Source: Trichoplax adhaerens | Taxonomy: Eukaryota; Placozoa; Uniplacotomia; Trichoplacea; Trichoplacidae | Reading direction: 5' to 3' | NCBI RefSeq assembly: GCF_000150275.1 | Contig: NW_002060955.1 | Span: 689,713 to 753,712, forward strand | DNA: 64,000 nucleotides | Shown: positions 1 to 13,600 of the stretch, in pieces | Layout: the number at the start of each line of letters is the position of its first letter | Numbering within the stretch: the stretch's first letter is position 1 | Notes under the pieces: generated by a model | The model's input: only the letters and a program-made list of their open reading frames with translations | Told to the model about the DNA's origin: nothing | Database searches by the model: none | Program-made: the position numbers and the translations under genes

Positions 1-25
1 AGCTCAAGAAATTATAAAGTTTTAC

Positions 26-3000
26 CTGTAAAGGCTTGCCATTTGATAGAAATAAATTTGGATTGTCCAAAAACTGAGTTCTAGCATCATTGGATATAAA
101 AAAGTAGGTATGCTCACGGAATCGAACTGCGGTATCTGGCGCGCCAGGGTGTAAAATATTGCGCTCTTTTAGAGTTACAGGACAGTAATGGCGTGTTTCA
201 CCAAAATTTTTACGCCCGCCGCCAGGGATTGTAAGATCATCCTCTTCATCTTCAAAATCTTCTTCTTCTTCATCTAAATCGATACCGGTATATTCCCACG
301 GTTGATGTTCAAATTGATCTATGACATACATACGCGCAAGGTTTTACATAGATGTTGCGATTACAATTTAATAAATGAGGAAAAATAAATGTACTACTAG
401 TACATTAAAAATATAGCTACTTACATTCTACTTGTTTAATAAATTCATCACTTTGTTCTGCAAGATCAAGTTCACATGGCACATGAATTGGATCGATCCC
501 TAAGCCTTTGATTGATGGAAGGACATGAGACCAGTCGCGGTCAAAGAATTGTCTTGTTGTAACTTGTGCATGCCATTCAGGACATTCCGGTGGCATCATT
601 CCCTAATATAAATTAAATGAATAGATCGTCATTGATAGGGATATATTAGTTTATTTCCTTCTAAATTTCAGCTAAATCAATTCATTCTTATTAGTTTACC
701 TCCTCTGGTATCTTGTCTAATGCACTCATGAGAGTTTTTTCAAACTCTTCATCATCTCCAAGATCACCTATTCTTGACAATGATGCTTTTAATCGAATTT
801 CTTCATCAATTAAAGCGTCTTCCTGAGCTTTAGCTAAATCTAATTTTGCTTTGGCTTCATCTTCATCGTCTTCGTCATCTTCATCTTCTTTTTTAGATTC
901 GCGGTCTCTTTCATTTGATCCTAATGTAAAAATGAATATTGTATAGTAAGATAATTATTACCGATATGTACAGAACTTATCTTATAATTTCTTGATTTTA
1001 TAAAGTTGTAATACCAGTATCTTCTTCTTCTTTACCGTCTTTGTCACCATCTTGATCATTACGCTCTTGCTTATCTCGTAATTCTTTTTTCTTGTCAGTA
1101 ATCTCTAATAGACGTTTAACAATTTCTTCTCGATCTTTTTTTGACTTTTCACGACGTGCAATCTCTATTACTTTTTTACTCTCACATTCTTCACTCACTC
1201 TATTTACTATAGTCTCGCGATTATTTTTGAACCATCGCTTGGCTAAGACACTTTGATCTCCGCTATCATCCATAAATATCACATCATCAGGGATTAATCC
1301 ACGATCAGCCATCAATGACCACTCATCTCTTGATCTAGGAAAGTTGTCCAGAATCCAGCTACCGAAGCTAAAAAAATATATTATCCTCAGTATTAATTCA
1401 CCTCTAGAATATCAATCATGTTATTCATTTTCCTTAATAGTACACAGCATACAAGAATAAAAATTAATTATACGCTTATTGGGCTTACATCTGCCCATTG
1501 CTGTCGGGGGATTCTTGCAATTCTGTTGATCTTTCAATTATAGCATCTTCAATTGCATCCGCGTACATCTCAGGTGTGACTCGAATTGAATCTGTATTGA
1601 AATTTTCCATTGTACTATTGACTAAAGCAACTACTTCCGGATGATCCGGTCCTATTTCTTGTTCATCAATTACTTCATCATCGATTGGATCATCTACTTC
1701 TTCGTCATTTCCTTCGTCATCTGAAGCATTTGATGTACCTACGGTTGACAAAATCATTTTTCAGTAAAATATTTAATTGCTATATAATAGTAATGATCTA
1801 GTTTAGGACTAGCATTAATAGTAAGAGCAAATATCAAGACTTTAAAATACAGGTTATACTTTTAGAAGACAATCTTCGCTCTTTCTGGGAAGCTCTTTCA
1901 GCTTCAAATTGCTGATTAGATTTAACAACTGATATAGCGTTCGCCAGTGCTTCTTCTTTTGCTTGTTTATAGAGATTATCTTTAACTGTTTGAAGATGTG
2001 GTTTAACTAATTCTTCAGCACTTAATACCTGTATTACCCACATTGTAAGTGCATAGCCATTAGAATATACTAGTTATGAATATAAGCATTATTATTTATT
2101 TATTATAGAAATAAAAACCTTAGCATTTAATTTATTCGCTATAGATTTGGACAAAATCGTTTTTCCAGAACCAGGCGGACCTAATACAGCCAATTTGCAA
2201 GGAATTTTAGGTAGTGGGGGTAGTAAGTAAGGCCTTGGATTTTTCATAAAAGCGTCCAGTGCTTCTTGAGAGGACATAAAAAACATCTGTCCGAGGAAAC
2301 TAATAAATATAATTTTGATAGTTACTATGTACAGTTATAGAAGCTGCACTAAGAATATCAGTTGAAGCTTTAAAATAGCATAAAGGGGTTTATTATTTAC
2401 TCTATAATTACTATATATGCCTTCAATAGGGCATTGAGGTATAATTATATTGTAAATTTATAATAACTAAGTATCTTGATTACGTAAAATGAAATCATTT
2501 ATATTGTCATAAGAATTATAAATGATGCCATTAAATTATAGCTACGCCAAACACTGCATAAATATAAAGTATAGTATTGTATGTTGCATTCTACGATTAA
2601 AACAGTAACTTGAAGTTATTGCATTTCATATTACGGTATACATTATTAAAATACTCTTGCTGTTCATTTCACTACAATTAACAGTTACTATGTAGTGTGT
2701 ACAAGTGGAAGAGTAGTATTACCTAACGCCAAATTCGGGCTTGCCCATGACAATATTGCCCTGTCTCAATGCTACAGGACAAGCTCTTCCCCAACGACTT
2801 CTTCGCCACCTAAATCGTGGTGCTAACATATTTACAACTCCCATTGTTCTCATTAAATCATCATTGTCTATGTCATCTTGTGGGATTTCGTCTTCATCAT
2901 TTTGTAGTCTTGTTGGTACAATCACAGAACGAAGCTCGAAAGTACTGAGTTTTGCTAGTAAGGCCTACAATTTGCATTGAGTATTATGCAAATGATTAAG

Positions 3001-4800
3001 AATTTGTAAAATTTTAGTGTTTTTTTGAATTGCTTAATGCTATTTTAGTGTATATATATATATATACATATAAAAATATATTTATTTATATGGTGGATGT
3101 GTATATATAAATAATTTTTACGAACGATCTAACCAACCTTAAATAGTTCAATTGGAGCCAATTTAGCATCCAGTTCAATTAAATATTGCCTATCATGATC
3201 TGCCATATAATCCTATAACATTTTGAAGGGAGATAAAATATCGGTTCACAATTTGAAGTAATTCGATTATAAATTATTGATGATTTTTTGATATCTTTAG
3301 TAAATACCTCTAGTGGCCTTAAAAGAATTTCTTTGTAATATTTAATGCTGTGCAGAATACGAGGAGAAAAATCTTCAGGCCTTCTAACTAATCTTTCGAC
3401 TACTTCTTCAGTAAGTTCACCAATCATACTAAATACCTGTTAATAAAACAAAACTTACCATTAAAATCATAACGTTTATTTTTTAAACATTCTGGATGGG
3501 ACAGTTGATAGTTATATTTAGCTATTATCATTTAGCAAACTGCATACATCCTCTTCTATAATTTCGCCGCTAGTGATAGAATCCTCTTCATCTATTTCTT
3601 CTTCTTCTTCCTCAATACTCTCCTCTTCGTTATCTAAACTTTCATCTATTAACCGCTGGGGTTCATAGACTTCTTTTACGAAGACTTCATTGGTAACCGG
3701 ATCAACTTTGAGATTAAGCCGACGATGATATAAATCCTGATCTGGAATCTGTATTGAAAGTAAATTACTATTGTAAGCGTTATGGTAACTTTGTAATTTA
3801 GTAGAGAAATTTATAGTTGATCGTCTATCCAGTGCAACCTTTAAGTTAACGATAAAGTCCGGTTTTAAAGGCCAAGACTGTATCGATTGTATCTGTTTTG
3901 CTGGGGTCATCCATTCGTTTGATGCAGACGGAAAATCATCCAAAACATACCCTGTAGTGATATTATTATAATTGTTATAATAACTCTTGGTAAAATTGGC
4001 AGACTTTGAATTAAAAGTTTTAGTAATGGACAACAGTTAACAGATATGACGTAATTACGTATTTTAATTAACAAATTTACCATGATGTTGCACTTCTGGA
4101 GATTCTAACTTATTTAACAAAATTTCCATTGCTAATTCTTCTGGCACACTGTCGCCATTGAGTAACAACTGCTTAGCCTAGATAATACAAGAAATTGATA
4201 TTCAATTGGCATTAATTTAGCTCTTTAACTATAAAGATGAGTTTGATGGTAGCTTGACCAACCTTTAGGCCAAGCACAGTTTCTTCCTTTATCGCTTCTT
4301 CAAGCGTTTGAGTACAATTTACCAAGATGCATTTCCAAGTCTTGGCTAATCTTAACGCCAATGTGGTCTTGCCAGAACCCTAATGTGTGCAATCGTTGAA
4401 GCTCTCAGCTAACTTAGCCTAGTATATGGCATACTTTGTGCAGAGGTACTTACCGGTTTCCCAATAATGATAAAACAGGTTGGTTTAGTAGTTAAGACGT
4501 TCTTGAAAACCTATAGGAGGTAAACTTTAGCTTAGAGATATTCACATTTTTGCTGCGATAAAAATTTCGGTTATGAACGATATTGATATTTGGATCATGA
4601 TTCTACTGTAACCGTATACAGGTATGCGCAAAAAGAGTGTGGTATATTTTAATTTATCTAATGCACGGAAAATCAAATTAAAGTAACTAAACAACATTAA
4701 TACCTTCAGGCATTTGGAGTAATTATGATGATTATTATAAACTAACCTTATCATCGTCGTATTCATCCACCATTTTTTGGTTGAAAATATTACTGTCCAT
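26..4800 (-). CDS. AK9: Adenylate kinase 9-like multi-domain nucleoside monophosphate kinase (N-terminal part)
   Basis: Fifteen exons encode ~940 residues in frame: 4800-4747, 4510-4454, 4379-4263, 4177-4081, 3951-3548, 3436-3308, 3212-3138, 2964-2723, 2299-2119, 2028-1860, 1738-1489, 1367-1015, 920-700, 602-425, 318-26. The gene runs off the left edge after a donor at 25. AK9 proteins phosphorylate nucleoside mono- and diphosphates through several tandem kinase domains. Seen here: a first P-loop GKPGSGKTT (residues 35-43), split by an intron; GYVLDDFPS, the usual kinase substrate segment; a CP-x-x-L-x-x-G-N-I module around LAPRFRWRRSRWGRACP; a second P-loop GPPGSGKT (~428-435); FGSWILDNFPRSRDEW; acidic linkers; and a second CP module (HYCPVTLKERNILHPG) that precedes a further kinase domain outside the window. 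Order and motifs match recalled animal AK9. Start: the ATG at 4800 opens the first exon. Any C-terminal domains cannot be judged. Confidence 0.93.
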
Positions 4801-5329
4801 GATTTAATAAATCATACTATCGATTTTGCTGATCCTGTGATCGAAAAGACGCGTACATTCAATTCAGATGAGTAGTACTATGACTATCGTTGAGGGTAAT
4901 TTAGTGCAATTTAGTTAATATTAAATTAGGTTTAACATTACGCTACTGTACTGTAGATAGGTAATAAAACAAGAAATTATGATAAACTAGTTGTATTCAA
5001 TGATCAAATAGATTAAGTGTCTGTAAAATTTTCGAATTTGTATCATTGAGTTTCTACCACCATCAATTGATCCAGTATACATACAAACATGAACGCAATC
5101 TTCATCAAGCTACCTTACCAATTATTTTATCTGTGATGGAAGGTATCGCTTTTAGCCAACTATGCTAGATTGATTATCCACTTTTTGCCAAGGAATAATT
5201 TACTCTTGTATATTACAAACGTTGTCAGGCTTGGGCTGATGTATGCTCTTCCCAGCTTGTCCACTATTCTGTATATACGTGGTTACTATAGAAACCAACT
5301 TGGTCTTGCTGACGGACTACGCGACTAAC

Positions 5330-5800
5330 GCGAGTGTTCACTGTTCAGTGTTCAGTAGTCAGGAAAGCGTACTACAGTACAGTATACCGTACGGTACATT
5401 ATTGTTCATTGCACACTGTATTGTACACTGTACACTGTACAGTACTGATTCGACTCAGTTGGAACAGTCATAGTGCCCGTGATAGAAGATCTTGGCGTCT
5501 GCCTAGCCTGAGTCCTGTACAGTGTACAGTGTACACTGTACAGTACTGATTCGACTCAGTTGGGACAGTCCTAGCGTACAGTAATTCCGTCTGCCTAGCC
5601 TGAGAGTCCTGTACTGTACACTGTAGTGACTGTACAGTACAGTACATTACTGTACTAGCTTGAGTCTAATGCTATTCCTGTACAGTGTACAGTACACAGT
5701 ACACTGTAAATTGAAGATGTACTGTAAGGGTTTGTACTGTACTGTGTTCACTGTGTACAGTACAGTACAGTACAGCACACTGTAGTACACAGTACTAGGG
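5330..5800. repeat. TACAGT/GTACTGTAC-rich degenerate repeat block with a ~101-bp tandem duplication
   Basis: Dense overlapping TACAGT, GTACAC and GTACTGTAC words, many self-complementary, fill about 470 bases. Within it AGTACTGATTCGACTCAGTT occurs at 5441-5460 and again at 5542-5561, and GTCTGCCTAGCCTGAG at 5497-5512 and 5589-5604. A unit of about 100 bp has therefore duplicated, with an indel between the copies. Shorter runs of the same words recur at 6125-6190 and 6300-6320. Not a coding feature. Confidence 0.8.
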
Positions 5801-5894
5801 ACCTTTATTAAAGTACAAAGTACTCTAAGGAAATTCTTTTCCATCTGTGTTGTGGCTAATTCCAGGCGTCCGTCAATCCCTCAACTTGCCTCAT

Positions 5895-6037
5895 TCAGAA
5901 TGCATCAAACTCCGTTATATCACTTATATACCTCGCTGAAATGATTGTGAAATGGTATTACTATAGAATGTAATGCATTTGTAGAGCTATTTCAGCCAAG
6001 AATACTTCTATAGTACAACGAGTTCGATGCATTCTGA
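5895..6037. repeat. Imperfect foldback (hairpin) element, MITE-like
   Basis: TCAGAATGCATCAAACTC at 5895-5912 is mirrored by GAGTTCGATGCATTCTGA at 6020-6037 on the opposite strand (one mismatch). Inner arms continue with GCTGAAAT facing ATTTCAGC and TACTATAG facing CTATAGTA. The ~143-bp unit could fold almost end to end. No clear target-site duplication was identified, so assignment to a transposon class is open. Confidence 0.6.
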
Positions 6038-6398
6038 CTGCGAGCTAGCGTACTGCATAACATCTTCGATTGCCAAATTCTACGCTAGTACGACAATCTT
6101 GCATATCGTCCAGTACTGAACTTCGCAGGTCTTGTGTACAGTCTACTGCAGTACACTCAGTACGCAGTACTGTATCGAGCAGTACAGTAGCGACTAGTGA
6201 CTACGGATGTCGGAATACAGGACACCGGTCGACCACTAGGCAAATCGAGTGGTTCTGTCTATCTAGTCTGTCCATGGCTCTTGACAGTGTCGTCATGCGT
6301 GTACAGTACTGTGTGCAGTAGTGTGTGTCGGTCAAACGTTGAAGTCGAAGGGATGCTGTTGAGTTTCGAATCTCCTTTTCGTCAGAAAGTGTGCAACG

Positions 6399-9300
6399 AT
6401 GGATGATGGCAAAATTCCATGCCTTCTGTGCAATCAATTATTTCGTCATAAGGAAGAACTGCAAGATCATATGCAAAGCAATTACTCGTTAACTATTAAT
6501 AGCATAGAATGCGTAGCTGATTTATCCAGGTAACAACTACTGTATAGTGAAGTCATTTAGACGGCGATGAAGTCGACATGAATACAGTACATCAGTACAC
6601 CATTGCTACCAGCTAAAATTTGATTGCATCACTGACAGTCCCAATATACTCGCTATTCGATAGAAGAACTCTGTTGCTACCATGCTTGCGTAATAATGAT
6701 GATGTATGCTAGTGAAATGCTATAGTTGACAATTTGGAATGGGTAGTAAGTGCTAGATGTGACAATGAATGATACGCGTATCATTATAATAAATGAATGA
6801 ATGATTGATTCATCATGGCTAGCTTCTGTCCTCCTTGCAAGCCACGTAGGCTCATGTTGACCAATGATGGATGTACTTGCTCCATGTTATGTCTATATTT
6901 TGCTATCAAGGATATCACTGTCATGATGATATTGTATGGCTCGAATAGTATTGATGCAAAAGCTTGGATAGGTCTGCTATTCGGCTACGGTGTAGGAAAG
7001 CATAGTGTTAGTCGTAGCGGCGTAGGTATATTATTAATTACGAGTAATTATTGTACTACATTACTAGCCTGACCTACAAAAGAATACAAACCATATTACT
7101 TTCGAATGGATGTTCTACTCAGTATACAGTTCTAGCTGTTATTCGGTCTAGCACAAGCATAGTAAAATCAAGTTCATCTAGGTTGCATTGTATACTATTA
7201 CATTGAATAACATTGGATGGTACTAAGGTAGTTATCACTTAAAGATTGCTGACAAGAAGCAATGTTATTATGCCACATATCGCAAAGTTCATACATTACG
7301 CGTATTACTGTACTATTGGATACGACTATGATTGAAGATGGCAATTTTTCGGTGAGAATAGGTATTTAAAGTATTGGAAAGACAGATTAACCATAGATAA
7401 TTTCAAGGACCTTCTACCGTTCGATCATCAAATAGGTAAAATCTAAAATTTGGGATGCATTATTTTACAATTTACTAGTAACTAGCAGTATAATTAATTG
7501 ATTCTTTACATGTGCACGTACAAACTATAAGAGCTGTATGTGTTAGGCCGTGATAATGAAGATGACTGCAATCTTAGAGAGAAATTAAAAAAGGATACTT
7601 TGGTGAGTCTATGTAGAAGTTGTGCAATCTTACCGAAATAAAGCTTTTCATAAGCATAATACGAGCTTTGAATGAAATCTCACTATCCCGAGTAACTTTA
7701 GATAAAATTTTATCGTGATGTATATCAGCTTGAAATTGAAATGTTAGACCGTATCACAATGCTTGTCATGCGGTATTTCCTATTATGACCTTTGCTGGTA
7801 ATGACTAGACTTTAAGTGCGACAGTTGATCTCTTTTTCAATTTGTTGTATACGAGTAGTTAGCTGCCTTAGCTCAACAAGAACGAGAAAGGATGGACAGT
7901 GAACGGATGCTATCGTGTTTATTTTGTAAAAAATTATCAACTAGCAAAAGGTACTGCTGGTTAGCAAGTTAAATACTTATCATCGAATGTTGGTCTAAAG
8001 TGTCTTGAAATTATTTCTAGTAATCAGCTTATTAAGTATAAAAATTCCAGAACTTATAGAATGTCTATTCTTTGAAATGAAATAGAAAGGAGTTACTAAA
8101 TCATATGAATGAAGAGCATGCGTTTAATTTAGGCTTACCAGATAATCTAGGTAACCCTTGGTGACTACAGTATTATGATTTTATTGCTATAGTTTCAATA
8201 CATGGTGCCTCATAGGTTATTATAAATGCTCTTCATAGAGCTAACCCTTCAAAGCTGACTTTTATCAATTACGTTTTAACAGTTTACGTAGATCAGTTTT
8301 TAACCATCTTGAAATATAAGCTAGAACGGTATGATATTTTATTTTGTACGTTTACTTGAATTGCTTTCTACAGTGTAAAAGGATTAATCACAATTCGAAA
8401 TATAAGTAATGAAAACTATTTTCTCGTAGATTTATTTGTTTATATTGCGAAAGAACTTTCCGCGATTCTACCACGTTGAAAGACCACATGAGAAAGAAAA
8501 GGCATAGAAAAATTAATGCCAATAACAAGGAATACGATAAATTTTATATTATTAATTATCTAAGTAAGTACTCTTATATACCAAAATTCAAGAACTTGGA
8601 AATTTCCTTTTAGATTTACAAGTAAACAGACAGTATCATTACTAGCAAGTTAAAAATACAGACTGTGCTGCACTGCATTAAATAGGATCCTGGTAAAGGT
8701 TGGAAGAATATTCAAGAAGAAGAGAACAGACAAGACGACAACGATACAGACAACTCGGATGAGTGAGAGACTTTTATAGCTAATTTGCAGTTATATAGGG
8801 GATAACTGACTATCTCATTAAAGTTTTGCTATAACCTTTCTGCAGGGAGTGGAGCGATGAATCTATCGATCAGGCTGCAAACGCTTCATGTTTGTTCTGT
8901 GATTTGACTTCCCAAGTCAATGATGTTGTCGTCCACTTGAACGTAAGGTTACTCATATAAGTTCTATAATATAGTAATTTTTAAACTTACTTACTGTCCG
9001 TAATCATTAGGATTTTCACAATTTTAATATTTCTGGTCTTGTGAAACAATTCGGTAAGAAACTATACTATATCTATACAAGAGTATAAATAAAGAAATAG
9101 TATAGTCCAATAATTTAATTTCCATAGATTCGAACAGAGCTATGTTACAATATTCTCGTGTGTATTTGGACTCATAGGACTAAATATCTACGAACAGATA
9201 AAACTAATTAACTACTTACGATTAAAGGTAAGTCATGCAAGTAATAGTTCAATGAAAAATATTATTTGTACGAGATGCGTGAATCTATGTTAATGCCGAT

Positions 9301-9821
9301 TTCTGTAACCGATAAAATTTAGATTTAGTTTATTAATGATTATAGAAATGTGACTTGGGTGTTAATAAATTAATTAATTGTAGAAAAATGAAAATAAATG
9401 CGGATTTTGTGGCTGTCAGTGCGCCAGTGTGGAAGAATTTTCAACGCATGTTAATGGGGCTCATCTATGTTTTAATTCTGAAATCAAGGAGATTCAACTT
9501 CCCGCTAAAGAACATTGGAACCTATCACTGTATGTCACGTACCTGAAATGCTTTGATGTACTGTACCCATAGTGGGAAAAATATCTATTTGAATGCTTTC
9601 GTCGATGCAAGTACAGTACTGCTCCAATTTTGTTATTTTGGAGTATTACTGTACATCGTAAGCTAGCATTAAGTTACTTTTCTTTGGTTGCTATTGCCGG
9701 GCGGCATCATTACTAAATTGTTTTAATTTGAATTATCTGTAGATTTTTGTTCCCAGTCATTGAAGATGATCCATTGCTATGTATATTAGAAGATGAATCC
9801 ACTGATTGTTCGCCATTGTGA
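6399..9821 (+). CDS. ZNF277: Zinc finger protein 277 orthologue (C2H2 type)
   Basis: Thirteen exons encode 358 residues: 6399-6529, 7362-7435, 7547-7602, 7859-7950, 8086-8150, 8283-8328, 8430-8563, 8699-8762, 8846-8942, 9011-9053, 9178-9227, 9384-9529, 9743-9821. All junction phases agree and lengths sum to 1077 nt. Finger-like modules in order: CLLC-x12-H near the start, CLFC in exon 4 continuing to NHMNEEHAFNLGLPDN, the best conserved one (CLYCERTFRDSTTLKDHMRK, then KEYDKFYIINYL), CLFC in exon 9, and CGFCGCQC in exon 12. The C-terminus FLFPVIEDDPLLCILEDES matches the family tail. Human ZNF277 is ~450 residues, so this copy is shorter, mainly at the N-terminus. The family is conserved from animals to plants and is described as a nuclear regulator of cellular senescence in mammals. 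Start chosen: the ATG at 6399, just before the first finger; a further upstream exon is possible. Confidence 0.93.
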
Positions 9822-10631
9822 TTGTATAAACGATAGACTATAGTCTTTACGGAAATAACTCTAGATTAACGTTTGCTATAGTTGAGTACGAACTCACACG
9901 TTCATATGTATATACATGCACACTATGAAGCTTACGAAGAGAGGATAAATTATCTTCCACACCGTTAGTTAAAATAGTTTTTACATTTTTATTTCAATCT
10001 TTACTACCCATCTATTTATTTGCTAGACTTAAATGGTTGTTTCTTATATTAATCGGTTAGCAGCTATTTAAAAATTTTTTAAGTTGACGTGATGCAAGGT
10101 TAATTGCTATCAAATTGTAAGGCCTAAAAAGTTGTAACTATATGATTAATAACAATGCTGCTGTCGATATAAGATGTAATTGATGTGATTACACTGTACC
10201 TGTACATATTGTTTAAAATTAATTAGTTAAGTACGGTATGCCAGTCAATGACTACAAGCCATTGCTATAAAGTTGCAGAATGAATTTGGCTTAATAAAAA
10301 TAGAAAATTAAAATTGCAAATGCTCTGCATATATACAGTAAAAGAAATTTCTGCGATACTATGTTATTAGTATTTCAGGTACACAGCACATTTTTTAAAA
10401 TTGTAATTTGTAGCAGTTCAATTTTGTTTTCGAATTACAGCGATACTATATAACGCATTACCGCATGGGTGTGCAGTAAACGGGTATCACACGTATATAC
10501 AAAATCAAAGTAAATTATTGTATTGCTAATCTGCCAAATCAGCATCGCATTACAAAGGGTAGAAAACGAGATACAGCACAAATAATTGTAAATAAAAGAT
10601 ACTATTACGATATCGTCATTCCAGAATAACT
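9822..10631. other. Convergent intergenic region between ZNF277 and MDM1
   Basis: An 810-base AT-rich spacer separates the ZNF277 stop (9819-9821) from the MDM1 stop on the opposite strand (10634-10632). It should hold both 3' untranslated regions and polyadenylation sites. An AATAAA at 10294-10299 is a candidate signal for ZNF277. No coding or RNA feature was recognised. Confidence 0.6.
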
Positions 10632-13600
10632 TTATTTCCTCCCCCAAAAATTCTCCTTTCTTTGTTTAGATCTTTCTAGTACATCAGAAGCATAAGAACT
10701 AGCCATAGAGGAAACTGACTCTCGATCATCCAATAAACGGTTTTTTAATTTAGAAATTCGGTCTGAAATTTCTGCTATATTGCCGTCATGGGGATTATTA
10801 TCGCCAGTATTTCGATGAGAATTCGAATAATATCCTCTGTCTGTACTGTTTTCATTACCAGCAACATTACCATTTTCATTGCGCTTAACGATTGTAGTTG
10901 CATTCTGGCCAAATTTTCGTCTCAGATTGGATGATTTTGGCGGCCTTATATTTGAATCCGAAGTTAAATTGCGATTTTCTTTCGTCGCTTCGTTCTTGTG
11001 GTTAGCAAATCCGACGGTTGTTTTAGCTTTACTGTAGGTATCCACATTTTTTAAATTTCCTTTATATTCCTTATTTAATCCATCTACATAAAATTGAATT
11101 ATTATCAATTAAATAATTTAGATATCAAACGAGTTGTGTTGATGTTATAGTGAGTTGAAATGATTAAATTAGTTAATATGATGTATGAAGCTTATACGTA
11201 GATTCTTAATTTAAATAAAACATTGCATATGTGATAATATTTACAGTTGCCACTATGCAGCGTATTACCGGAGTTTGATTTTGTAGTTACGAAACCATTC
11301 GTTTGCTCATGGTCATGACTCTTACTCTTCGGTTCATATGCTTTGTTATCAATGGGATTTCTTCTTTCGACAATAGTATTACTTCCTAATTTCTCAAATT
11401 GGTCATTCCCATTCCCTTGTCCAGCTTCAATATTTCCATTACCAGGCCTTTCACTCAAAGTTTCTTCATCGTCGTAATCCTCATCAGCTTTGTTACTTTC
11501 TTCAGTTTCGTTTTCGTTCGCTTCGACGGTCCAGGCTTCCTTTGGCTGGGAAGGAGGCAATTGCTGTACTTGTGACACCTTCTACGAATAATATTAATCT
11601 TTATCAAATTACAGCATCAAAAGATGGAAATAAGGTAGATGTGAAATAACAATAGTACCTTTGAAGTTGTTGAGTAACTACCACGTTCATTTGTAGTGCG
11701 ATTTTCTCTCCCTGATCTAGAAGTATCTGATGCAGGTTCCCAAAGATCTTCTTGTGCCATTTCCATTACCAATAGATTCTTTCTTGTAAAGAATGTTCCC
11801 TGCTGCGATCTTTCACGAAACAGTTGAACCTTTTCACGCAGTTCCAAAATCTAATTATGACATAAACAATAAATACATCGTCAAAATTAACTAAGAATAC
11901 GATCCATGATTATTCGCAGTCGTAAATACTTATAAGTTGCCAAGCTATCTCAAATACCTGTTTATACCACGATGGTGTACCATCAGGAGAAATCACAGGA
12001 GAATTATCATCATCCTGGATATATAAATCATAGAAATACGTAAGCAAATAGCTACAGTAAAATTAATATTTTAACATTTCTGTAAAAGAAATCAACTTAG
12101 ACCAAGCTTCAAGAGGAAGTCTAAATTAAACATGCCTTAATTTTGGTTATATTCTTATCAGTGATTCGCTCTTTCGGAACGTAGGAACCTCCTCTGTATG
12201 CCATTAGGAAGGGTGCCTTAAAGTGTTCTTGATATTCCGTTGTAAATTTCCTAAATAGAAAATTAGATCATTTTAAGAATCGCTAAGGTAGTCACTAGTA
12301 AATCCTTTAATCTTAATGCTATACTTTCGTCTTCGATGAGGGAAGAAAGGTCGATCTGGATTTTCAGATTGCTCTAAACGTTCCATATAATCAGATATTT
12401 TGTCTTTATAACCAGATGCTTTAATATCTATTTTATTTTAAAAGAATAAATAAATTAATCTGGCAGATAGTATAAAAGAGATTGAATTGAAAAGATTACC
12501 TTCAGATTTCTCTTTCTATTGCAATTGTGGTAAAAAAATAGTAATTGGTTTGAGTAATCAAGAAAATGGAATTAATTTATAAATAATAATACGTAGAATC
12601 ATTAAGTCTTAAGTGATTAGATTGCATAGACAAAATAATCATATAAATACGATTATACCTTATTATAATAGTCTCCATCTAGAATACTTTTCGTAGTATC
12701 TAAGCTGCTTTCCGATCGTTCATCGATAGAGCGGCTAGGACGTGCCAACCTTGATGATTGATCTTGCGCGGCTGGTTTAGTAGACTGCTGCATGGATTGC
12801 CTCCAATCCTGATACTGTCTTTGATATTCAGATTTTACGTTAGGCCTTGGGCCCATATCAACCTTAACAGGCGCTAGAAAAAGCAGAGAATATCGTAGAT
12901 TGTTAAAACATGTATCATTGGTTATTACCCTTTGTAAAATATTGCATAAAGCACTAGTGGTCTAACCAATATCAGTACTCGATTTGAAGATGGTATTATC
13001 TGCGGCAATAATTGGTGATGCTCTTTCCGGTAATTTTTTCCAATCGTATTGTCTCTGATACTCAGATTTGCCATAAGCTAATCTAGGAGGATTAGTAGGG
13101 CGTAAACCAGCTTTGTACTGTAATGCTTTGCTACCAATCTTATCCTGCAAAAAATCGAAAATGTCAGTTCAGTATTAAATCCTTACATTAGTATGTTATG
13201 ATGTTACCTTATCATTAGAATAGGCTAATAGTATAATAGTAGCTAATAGTTATACTTGTAATGCCTTAACGCGAGTATTATTTGTGAAACGCTGTTACGT
13301 ATTTGATATTGATTGTTATTGTGTGTAGGTAGCAAGAAGATAATTCAAGTTGTAGCTCATGATAGTTGGATAAGATAGTAATTATGCTGAGATTAAGTTG
13401 AAATATGTATTTACTAATGGAATAACTATGTTAGGAATATTTCAGTTCGAGATATCTTCCATAGTAAGGTATAATAATATAATTACAATGTAGTTGTTTA
13501 CAAATTAGACAGTTCTTTATATAAAGTGAATCATTCGAGTAAGAAAGTACTGTATTGTGAATAACTGTGCCAATACAAGTTCTACCTTTACGATACGATA

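Larger units (their letters stand above)
4801..6398. promoter_or_regulatory. Divergent intergenic region between AK9 and ZNF277
   Basis: AK9 starts leftward at 4800 and ZNF277 rightward at 6399, so both promoters must lie in this 1.6-kb interval. No TATA box or other core element could be fixed. The short ORFs here arise from the low-complexity TACAGT sequence and show no domain or splice support. The interval holds the TACAGT cluster, a 101-bp partial tandem duplication and the hairpin described separately. Confidence 0.5.

Noticed and set aside
5243-5844. Several 65-76 codon ORFs on both strands
   Set aside because: They lie in TACAGT-rich sequence lacking stop codons by composition, are rich in Cys/Tyr/Thr/Val repeats, and show no domain.
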